Made by a program: the position numbers and the translations under genes
Shown: positions 1 through 5,031 of the stretch, piece by piece
Position numbering within the stretch: position 1 is the stretch's first letter
Layout: every line of letters begins with the position of its first letter
Origin: Porticoccaceae bacterium
GTDB taxonomy: Bacteria; Pseudomonadota; Gammaproteobacteria; Pseudomonadales; Porticoccaceae
Length of the DNA: 5,031 nt
NCBI GenBank assembly: GCA_030590275.1
Contig: JAUUYV010000180.1
Coordinates: 1 to 5,031 of the forward strand
Direction: 5' to 3'
Notes under the pieces: generated by a model
What the model was told of the DNA's origin: nothing
The model's database searches: none
What the model saw: the letters and a program-made list of their open reading frames with translations, nothing else

Positions 1-1187
1 ACTCAAGAGGTATTCATATCGAAAACCGCGAGGGTAAAGTTCTTGAGCCAGATATTGTTACCCTTACTGAGAGCCAGGATCATGGAGACAAGGGCAATTA
101 CCGGCATTTCATGCTGAAAGAAATCTACGAGCAGCCCGAGGTTATAAGGGCAACCCTCGAGGATCGAATTAGTGAAAAACATGTGCTGACTCAGGCCTTT
201 GGTCGCGAAGCCCTTGATTGCTTCAAGCAGGTAGAAAATCTGCATATAGTCGCTTGCGGTACCAGTTATCATGCAGGTCTGGTAGCTCGTTACTGGGTGG
301 AGCAGTGGGCTGGCATCCCCTGTCAGGTTGAGGTGGCCAGTGAATATCGTTACCGGCCGGTGGTTGTGCCTGAAAATACGCTTTTCGTCACCATCTCCCA
401 GTCAGGAGAAACCGCAGACACCATGGCCGCTCTCCAGGCGGCAAAGCAGGCTGGATATTTAACGACATTGGCTATTTGCAATGTGGCCAATAGCTCCCTG
501 GTGCGGGAATCCGATTTAGTTTTGATGACTCGGGCGGGCGCGGAAATAGGCGTAGCATCAACCAAGGCTTTCACCACCCAGCTGGTTGCGTTGCAATTGT
601 TGGCGATTAGCATAGCCCGCGTGCGTAATACCCTGTCAGAAAATGACGAGCAGCAGTTGGTGAGTGCCCTCCATTTATTGCCCGAGCTGTGTGAGCGCGT
701 ACTTTCTCTTGACCCTCTAATTGAACAGACTTTTGAGAGCTTTGCCGATAAGCACCACGCTTTATTTTTAGGGCGAGGCGTGCAGTACCCGATCGCCCTG
801 GAAGGCGCACTCAAACTTAAAGAAATCTCCTATATTCATGCTGAAGCTTATCCTTCGGGCGAGCTTAAACACGGTCCATTGGCATTGGTCGATGGCGATA
901 TGCCGGTTATTGCCGTTGCGCCCAACAACGAGCTATTAGAAAAACTTAAATCTAACTTGCATGAAGTACAGGCACGAGGTGGTCAACTGTTCGTATTCGC
1001 TGACCGCGATTCTGGTTTTAAAAACCAGCCCGGCCTGACCGTAGTTGATATTCCCCATGTACCTCTCAGTCTGGAAGCTATCGTTTACACTCTCCCGCTT
1101 CAACTGCTTGCCTATCATGTAGCCGTGCTAAAAGGCACCGACGTCGACCAGCCCAGAAATTTAGCGAAATCCGTTACTGTTGAGTGA
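1..1187 (+). CDS. glmS: Glutamine--fructose-6-phosphate aminotransferase (isomerizing), C-terminal part; 5' end outside window
   Basis: GlmS converts fructose-6-phosphate and glutamine into glucosamine-6-phosphate and glutamate in the cytoplasm, the first step towards UDP-N-acetylglucosamine. The reading frame is open from base 3 (S-R-G-I-H-I-E-N-R-E-G-K) to the TGA at 1185-1187, about 394 residues against roughly 609 in E. coli. The N-terminal glutaminase domain with its catalytic Cys is therefore mostly missing to the left. The ATG at 111 is internal, because homology (DKGNYRHFMLKEIYEQP) continues upstream of it. Both sugar-isomerase (SIS) domains are present. The first carries ACGTSYHAG (about 252-278) and SQSGETADT; the second carries LFLGRGVQYPIALEGALKLKE. 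The isomerase residues equivalent to E. coli Glu488 (codon 822-824), His504 (870-872) and Lys603 (1167-1169) are kept. The C-terminal tail DQPRNLAKSVTVE is intact, so the gene looks functional. No U-rich hairpin terminator follows it. Identification is near certain. Confidence 0.98.
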   Translation, partial: SRGIHIENREGKVLEPDIVTLTESQDHGDKGNYRHFMLKEIYEQPEVIRATLEDRISEKHVLTQAFGREALDCFKQVENLHIVACGTSYHAGLVARYWVEQWAGIPCQVEVASEYRYRPVVVPENTLFVTISQSGETADTMAALQAAKQAGYLTTLAICNVANSSLVRESDLVLMTRAGAEIGVASTKAFTTQLVALQLLAISIARVRNTLSENDEQQLVSALHLLPELCERVLSLDPLIEQTFESFADKHHALFLGRGVQYPIALEGALKLKEISYIHAEAYPSGELKHGPLALVDGDMPVIAVAPNNELLEKLKSNLHEVQARGGQLFVFADRDSGFKNQPGLTVVDIPHVPLSLEAIVYTLPLQLLAYHVAVLKGTDVDQPRNLAKSVTVE

Positions 1188-1214
1188 CGCAAAGCCTGCG
1201 CCAGCGCTAATCCG
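1150..1214 (+). other. Candidate attTn7 region (TnsD target in glmS 3' end plus expected insertion point)
   Basis: Tn7 and Tn7-like elements use TnsD to recognise the conserved last codons of glmS and insert about 25 bp beyond the stop codon. Here those codons (NLAKSVTVE, ending at 1187) are conserved, which places the expected insertion point near 1210-1214. This is inference from the known site architecture. No Tn7 end (a TGTGGG-type terminus with repeated TnsB sites) or target duplication could be seen here, so the site appears unoccupied or only a relic of past insertion. Confidence 0.4.
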
Positions 1215-1301
1215 TACGCTGAGACCTCCATCCGTTTAGCTCCCCACGCCCCGGTTGATAACTACCATTTACCCACAAATTGGCATAAGCTAAATCTCTA
1301 G

Positions 1302-1315
1302 GGTTCGACCGAACC
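1302..1315. repeat. 14-bp near-perfect palindrome in the glmS-BVMO gap
   Basis: GGTTCG (1302-1307) and CGAACC (1310-1315) are exact reverse complements around a 2-bp centre (AC). As RNA it could form five pairs closed by a 4-nt loop; as DNA it could be a small dimer-binding site. It is flanked by AAGCT (1287-1291) and AGCTT (1321-1325), a second and weaker pair of arms around the same centre. No T-tract follows, so it is not an intrinsic terminator for glmS. Function is unknown. Confidence 0.35.
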
Positions 1316-1361
1316 AGGTCAGCTTCAACAGAACGAGTAGCGGTAGTACCTCGCCGCGAGC

Positions 1362-1390
1362 TTGTTAATAAGCAAAAAAAACCGTATTAG
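1362..1390 (+). promoter_or_regulatory. Weak sigma70-like promoter candidate for the first BVMO
   Basis: TTGTTA (1362-1367) and TATTAG (1385-1390) each match four of six consensus bases of the -35 and -10 hexamers. They are spaced by exactly 17 bp, and the spacer contains a run of eight A (1374-1381). Transcription would start near 1397 and leave an untranslated leader of roughly 70 nt. The operator-like palindrome at 1416-1431 would then lie just inside the transcript. Matches of this quality occur by chance, so this is tentative. Confidence 0.3.
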
Positions 1391-1415
1391 CTGGCCCAAA
1401 TAAGGGTTTCAGCAA

Positions 1416-1431
1416 TAGTGAGTGTTCACTA
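1416..1431. promoter_or_regulatory. Operator-like 16-bp palindrome upstream of the first BVMO
   Basis: TAGTGA (1416-1421) and TCACTA (1426-1431) are perfect reverse complements separated by GTGT. The site lies 35 bp before the ATG at 1466. Its size, AT-rich outer ends and position are typical of operators bound by dimeric regulators such as the TetR family, which often control catabolic oxygenases. No regulator gene is visible in the window, so the binding protein is unknown. The arms are short for a transcript hairpin and no T-tract follows. Confidence 0.45.
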
Positions 1432-1454
1432 ATAACTAAATTAAACCGATAAGC

Positions 1455-1459
1455 AGGAG
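1455..1459 (+). promoter_or_regulatory. Ribosome binding site of the first BVMO
   Basis: AGGAG sits 6 nt before the ATG at 1466, an optimal Shine-Dalgarno distance. It supports this ATG as the start and so the long N-terminal extension of the protein. Confidence 0.8.
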
Positions 1460-1465
1460 AGTGGC

Positions 1466-3286
1466 ATGACTCAATCAACACCAGGGATCGATACAGCAAA
1501 CCTGGGGTTTGCACCAAATGAACTGAGAGAAAAATACCGGCAGGAACGCGAAAAGCGTATACGAGCAGATGGCCTCGATCAGTACCAGAGGCCTACTGGC
1601 GATTTTACAGGCTATGTAGACGACCCCTACGTTGATCCAGGGTTTACCCGAGAGCCTTTAAGCGATGAAGTCGAGGTGGTGATTATTGGCGGCGGTTTTG
1701 GTGGGATATTAGCTGGCGTCCACCTTCGCAATGCGGGGGTGAATGATATCCGTGTGATCGACAAAGCCGGAGATTTTGGCGGTACCTGGTATTGGAACCG
1801 CTACCCTGGTGCCCAGTGTGATGTGGAGTCTTACATCTATTTACCCTTGCTCGAAGAGCTAGATTACATTCCCAGAGAGAAGTATTCCTACGGCCCAGAA
1901 ATTCTAGAGCACAGCATCGCTATCGCGAAGAAGTATAACTTGTACGACAAGGCCTGCTTGCAAACGGAAGTCACGGAAATCCGTTGGGACGATAGCATCT
2001 CCCGTTGGATTATCTCTACCAACCACAACGATCGAATCAGGGCGCGTTTCGTTGCTATGGCCAACGGCCTTTTGAGTCGTCCAAAACTACCCGGTATTCC
2101 CGGAATAGACTCCTTTGGTGGCCACACCTTCCACACCAGCCGGTGGGACTACAATTACACTGGCGGCAATGACGAAGGCAATTTAGTCGGATTAAAAGAT
2201 AAGCGGGTGGGCATTATCGGCACTGGCGCAACGGCAGTTCAGTGCATACCCCACCTGGGGGCTTCCGCGAAAGAACTCTATGTGTTCCAGCGTACGCCTT
2301 CATCTGTCGATGTGCGAAATAACCGAGAGACAGACCCCGAGTGGTCAAAAAGCCTGGAACCCGGTTGGCAAAAACGCCGCATGGACAACTTCAACATCAT
2401 TGCCACCGGCGGCCATCAAGAGGAGGACCTTGTCGGCGATGGCTGGACCGACATCTTCCGTAATTTGCAGACTATTTTAGCGTCCAGCAAAAATGCTGAA
2501 GCCCTGTCTACAGAAGATCAGGAACTGGCAGCGGAGATTGCAGACTTTCAGAAAATGCAACAAATCCGTGACCGAGTCGATACCATCATCAAAGATCGTG
2601 AATTGGCCGAAAAATTAAAACCTTACTATCGACAATTTTGTAAGCGTCCCGGATTCCACGACCAATACCTCGATACCTTTAACCGACCCAATGTCACTCT
2701 CGTCGATACCCTTGGGCAGGGCGTTGAACGTGTGACCAAAAACGGTGTGGTAGTGAATGGCGTAGAGTACGAACTGGATTGCCTTATTTTTGCTACTGGT
2801 TTTGAAGTAGGCACCAACTACACCAGTCAATCTGGTTACGAGGTGATTGGCAAAAATGAAATAACACTGAGTAAAAAATGGGCTGAAGGTCTTTCTACCT
2901 ACCATGGTATGCACAGTCACGGCTTCCCCAATTGTTATTTTATTGGCTTCACTCAAACCGGCTATACCGCCAACGTGCCCCATGCTCTGGATGAGCAGGC
3001 CCAGCATATTGCCTATGTTATTAAGAAAGGGCTGGATAATAATGTAGTAACCATGGAAGCTTCAGAAGCCGCTGAAAACGAGTGGGTTGCTGAAATTAAC
3101 CGTCTGGCGGGTACCCAGGAAAAATTCTACGCGGAATGTACCCCCGGCTATTACAACAACGAAGGTAAAGGTAATGGTGGTAATGGATTCCTGGCGGGGC
3201 AATACGGTGGTGGGCCGGTGGAGTTCTTCAGGATTCTTCACGACTGGCGTGCTGAGGGTAAGCTTCAAGGTTTAGAGATTACCTAA
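1466..3286 (+). CDS. Type I Baeyer-Villiger monooxygenase (FAD/NADPH), complete, 606 aa
   Basis: The protein is predicted to use FAD, NADPH and O2 to insert one oxygen beside a ketone carbonyl, giving an ester or lactone, in the cytoplasm. A first Rossmann motif GGGFGG (residues 75-80) binds FAD. GGTWYWNRYPGAQCDVES follows (about 105-122), with the conserved Asp at 119. The BVMO fingerprint FxGxxxHxxxW(P/D) is at 217-228 (FGGHTFHTSRWD). The second, NADPH-binding Rossmann motif GTGATA is at 252-257. CKRP (392-395) carries Arg394, matching the catalytic arginine of cyclohexanone and phenylacetone monooxygenases. FATGFE is at 442-447. About 70 residues precede the first Rossmann fold, including REKYRQEREKRIRADG (21-36). 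This extension and CTPGYYNNEG (558-567) recall, from memory, cyclopentadecanone monooxygenase-type enzymes that accept bulky or macrocyclic ketones. No signal peptide or membrane segment is evident. The gene stands alone and converges with a paralogue. The family is secure; the substrate is not known. Confidence 0.96.
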   Translation: MTQSTPGIDTANLGFAPNELREKYRQEREKRIRADGLDQYQRPTGDFTGYVDDPYVDPGFTREPLSDEVEVVIIGGGFGGILAGVHLRNAGVNDIRVIDKAGDFGGTWYWNRYPGAQCDVESYIYLPLLEELDYIPREKYSYGPEILEHSIAIAKKYNLYDKACLQTEVTEIRWDDSISRWIISTNHNDRIRARFVAMANGLLSRPKLPGIPGIDSFGGHTFHTSRWDYNYTGGNDEGNLVGLKDKRVGIIGTGATAVQCIPHLGASAKELYVFQRTPSSVDVRNNRETDPEWSKSLEPGWQKRRMDNFNIIATGGHQEEDLVGDGWTDIFRNLQTILASSKNAEALSTEDQELAAEIADFQKMQQIRDRVDTIIKDRELAEKLKPYYRQFCKRPGFHDQYLDTFNRPNVTLVDTLGQGVERVTKNGVVVNGVEYELDCLIFATGFEVGTNYTSQSGYEVIGKNEITLSKKWAEGLSTYHGMHSHGFPNCYFIGFTQTGYTANVPHALDEQAQHIAYVIKKGLDNNVVTMEASEAAENEWVAEINRLAGTQEKFYAECTPGYYNNEGKGNGGNGFLAGQYGGGPVEFFRILHDWRAEGKLQGLEIT

Positions 3287-3287
3287 A

Positions 3288-3323
3288 GGCATTTACGGGT
3301 TTGGGCCGGATCGTAAATTCGCC
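3288..3323. repeat. Inverted repeat directly after the first BVMO stop codon
   Basis: ATTTACG (3291-3297) and CGTAAAT (3312-3318) are perfect 7-bp arms around a 14-nt loop. GGC (3288-3290) and GCC (3321-3323) can add three pairs beyond a 2-nt bulge. It begins 2 bp after the TAA at 3284-3286. The plus-strand sequence that follows (AAATAAATGCG) has no T-tract, so it is at best a non-canonical terminator or an mRNA 3'-end stabilising hairpin. Confidence 0.4.
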
Positions 3324-3454
3324 AAATAAATGCGATACGAAACGACCTAAGCCTTTTCTTTATCTGTGGGTTTTTTCAGAGGTGTCCTATAGTCGTACGA
3401 TTGGGAACAAGATGGGAAACGAACCAACCTTAATTATCCTGACCTTTCCTAAAT

Positions 3455-3501
3455 TTGATCTGACAGCTACCGTCCTAAAAAACGGATAACTGTCAGATCA
3501 A
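3455..3501. terminator. Long hairpin between convergent BVMO genes; possible bidirectional transcript-end structure
   Basis: TTGATCTGACAG (3455-3466) and CTGTCAGATCAA (3490-3501) are perfect 12-bp inverted arms. Inside, after a C-A mismatch, TA (3468-3469) pairs with TA (3487-3488); after one bulged A, CCGT (3470-3473) pairs with ACGG (3482-3485). The result is an 18-pair stem with an 8-nt loop. A separate 8-bp pair, TTTCCTAA (3445-3452) and TTAGGAAA (3519-3526), brackets it. The position between two convergent stop codons fits a shared terminator. Neither strand has a clear U-tract directly after the stem, so termination is inferred from placement. A remnant of a small mobile repeat is an alternative. 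Confidence 0.5.
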
Positions 3502-3518
3502 GTCTGAACGACTACTCC

Positions 3519-5031
3519 TTAGGAAACCTCCAGGCCCGGCATAAGATCGCCTTCTCGAAAAGCCTCCAATTTAGCGAAATATATATTACAGCCCATCATA
3601 CCGCCGTAGGGTTGGTTATTTCTGGCCCTGGGGTCGTGCTGCCCTTCCAGGTTGTAATAACCTGGGGTACAGGCTGAGCCACCCATTATTGTCACGGCTT
3701 TGGTGCCCACCACCTGGGCTGTCCACTCCGTTTCCGCCTCTTCGGTGGTGTCTACTCGAGTGATATTGTTGTCCAGAAAGTGCTTAATAAGATAAGCCGT
3801 ATGTTTGGCGCCTTCATCCAGGGCATCGGGATAATTGGCGGTAAAAGCCGCCTGTCCATTACCAATCAGCATACAATTAGGGAATCCGTGACTATGTAAA
3901 CCATAGTACGAGATCATGCCTTTGCTCCATTTTTCTTCAAGGCTGATTCCGTCTACGCCAATTAGGTTGTAGCCGGCACGCCGGGTGTAGTCGGTGCCCA
4001 CTTCAAAACCGGTAGCGAAAATAAGGCAGTCGACTTCATACTCTACGCCATCGACCACTACGCCTTTCTCGGTAATACAATCGACGCCTTTGCCCTGGGT
4101 ATCAACCAGCTTTACGTTGTCGCGATTGAAGGTGGGCAAATACCGATCGTCCAGGCAGGGGCGTTTACACATAAAGGCGTAATACGGCTTAAGGGCTTCC
4201 GCGACGTCTTTGTCTTCGACGATGTCATCCACCCTCTTTCGAACGTTTTCCATCTTTTCAAAATTAGAAAACTCATAGATTTGGCCGATATCTTCTTTTT
4301 GTACGTCTGGACCTGCTTCACGCATTCTTCGGCGATAAATTTTTCCCATTTCGACCCAGGCATCATCAAACTCATCGAGTTGATCGATCTCTCCGCGCTT
4401 GCCTCCACGGCCGGTCATTATGGCGGTAAAATCTTTTTGCCGATGTTTCTGCCAGCCTGGCTTCAAACTGGCGGCCCACTCCATATCTGTTGGATGGTCA
4501 TTTCTGACATCAACACCTGATGGCGTGCGCTGGAATACATACAATTGTTCGGCGCTCTCTCCTAAAAATGCAACACACTGTACGGCCGTTGCACCGGTGC
4601 CAATAATGCCGACTCTCTTGCCTTTCAGGCCGGTGAGATTGCCATGGGAATCTCCACCCGTGTAGTTGTAGTCCCACCGGCTGGTATGAAACGTGTGGCC
4701 TTTAAAATCACTAATGCCTTTTATGCCGGGGAGTTTCGGACGATTTAAAGGCCCGTTGACCATAAGCACAAATCGAGCCTTTATTTTGTCATTACGGTCG
4801 GTATGAATCGTCCAACGCCGGGTGGCTTCATCCCAGACTAATTCTTGAACTTCTGTTTGCAGGCAGGAGTTGTCATACAGCCGGTAATGTTTGGCAACAT
4901 TGCTGCAGTGGCTCAAAATCTCTGGGGCATCACAGTACTTGCGAGGGGGCATGTAGTTTAATTCTTCTAATAAAGGCAAATAGGTATATGCCTCGACATC
5001 ACAGGCTGCGCCGGGGTAGCGGTTCCAGTAC
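3519..5031 (-). CDS. Second type I Baeyer-Villiger monooxygenase, paralogue; N-terminus outside window
   Basis: This is another predicted FAD/NADPH ketone monooxygenase, read right to left, with stop codon TAA at 3521-3519. The frame is open to the window edge and begins within a motif (Y-W-N-R-Y-P-G-A-A-C-D-V-E). A start at the TTG near 4979 is therefore rejected: that codon is an internal Leu. About 503 residues are visible. Alignment with the upstream paralogue suggests about 108 more, including the FAD-binding GxGxxG, lie to the right. Visible motifs are the BVMO fingerprint FKGHTFHTSRWD (4706-4671), the NADPH-binding GTGATA (starting near 4601), CKRP with the catalytic Arg codon at 4163-4161, FATGFEVGT, and the near-C-terminal ACTPGYYNLEG. 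All expected residues are kept, so it is probably active. It differs most from its neighbour in the helical segment after the second Rossmann motif and in the last 60 residues, which suggests a different substrate range. Its promoter is not visible. Confidence 0.95.
   Translation of the reverse strand, partial: YWNRYPGAACDVEAYTYLPLLEELNYMPPRKYCDAPEILSHCSNVAKHYRLYDNSCLQTEVQELVWDEATRRWTIHTDRNDKIKARFVLMVNGPLNRPKLPGIKGISDFKGHTFHTSRWDYNYTGGDSHGNLTGLKGKRVGIIGTGATAVQCVAFLGESAEQLYVFQRTPSGVDVRNDHPTDMEWAASLKPGWQKHRQKDFTAIMTGRGGKRGEIDQLDEFDDAWVEMGKIYRRRMREAGPDVQKEDIGQIYEFSNFEKMENVRKRVDDIVEDKDVAEALKPYYAFMCKRPCLDDRYLPTFNRDNVKLVDTQGKGVDCITEKGVVVDGVEYEVDCLIFATGFEVGTDYTRRAGYNLIGVDGISLEEKWSKGMISYYGLHSHGFPNCMLIGNGQAAFTANYPDALDEGAKHTAYLIKHFLDNNITRVDTTEEAETEWTAQVVGTKAVTIMGGSACTPGYYNLEGQHDPRARNNQPYGGMMGCNIYFAKLEAFREGDLMPGLEVS

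Noticed and set aside
350..814. 154-codon minus-strand open frame inside glmS
   Set aside because: Fully inside a strongly conserved gene on the other strand, with low-complexity Arg/Ser-rich content; a shadow frame.
1272..1277. CCCACA after glmS, resembling a Tn7 terminus
   Set aside because: Only six bases, and the orientation would place the element interior on the glmS side, where only glmS is found; no repeated TnsB sites.
1360..1381. GCTTGTTAATAAGC followed by eight A as a terminator
   Set aside because: On the plus strand the hairpin is followed by A rather than T, and on the minus strand the T-run precedes the stem; the stem is also only four pairs.
2615..3007. 130-codon minus-strand open frame inside the first BVMO
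   Set aside because: It is antisense to the conserved CKRP-to-FATGFE part of the BVMO and has no family signature of its own.
3365..3370. TGTGGG in the convergent gap, resembling the other Tn7 terminus
   Set aside because: A six-base chance match without following TnsB-type repeats.
3361..3376. T-run (TTTTTT, 3371-3376) as an intrinsic terminator of the first BVMO
   Set aside because: No stable stem lies directly before the T-run; the clear hairpins are elsewhere in the gap.
3301..3489. 62-codon open frame on the plus strand starting with TTG in the convergent gap
   Set aside because: No ribosome binding site, no recognisable domain, and its 3' end runs into the long hairpin; most likely chance.
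3445..3526. Integron attC site in the convergent gap
   Set aside because: The core sites (GTTRRRY and its complement RYYYAAC) are absent and the stem is perfectly paired, unlike attC.

Overview
This looks like ordinary gammaproteobacterial chromosome: a housekeeping gene (glmS) followed by two accessory oxidoreductase genes. The GlmS C-terminal half is very close, from memory, to the Escherichia coli enzyme (for example EISYIHAEAY, DQPRNLAKSVTVE). Base composition is balanced. A free-living, probably marine or soil gammaproteobacterium is a reasonable guess, but genus cannot be decided from the window.

Layout: (1) positions 1-1187, plus strand, hold the 3' two thirds of glmS, cut by the left window edge. 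(2) Positions 1188-1465 are a gap without a gene. It holds the expected Tn7-type attachment position just after glmS, a 14-bp palindrome, a weak sigma70-like promoter and a 16-bp operator-like palindrome close to the next start codon. (3) Positions 1466-3286, plus strand, encode a complete 606-residue type I Baeyer-Villiger monooxygenase (BVMO). (4) Positions 3287-3518 are a convergent intergenic region with two inverted repeats. One has perfect 12-bp arms and an inner stem. (5) Positions 3519-5031, minus strand, encode a second, paralogous BVMO whose N-terminus lies beyond the right edge.

GlmS makes glucosamine-6-phosphate for cell wall and lipopolysaccharide synthesis and has no evident metabolic link to the BVMOs. 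The two BVMOs are FAD- and NADPH-dependent enzymes that would insert an oxygen atom next to a ketone carbonyl, giving an ester or lactone. They share almost every family motif, and much of their sequence can be aligned by eye, so they are diverged paralogues. They face each other tail to tail and are therefore not one operon. Their N-terminal extension (visible in the first) and the CTPGYYN segment near the C-terminus point to the large-substrate BVMO group that includes cyclopentadecanone monooxygenase. Their actual ketones cannot be read from sequence.

No plainly new system is visible. The points most worth a second look are the placement of an accessory BVMO pair directly behind glmS, the operator-like palindrome in front of the first BVMO, and the long hairpin between the two convergent genes.
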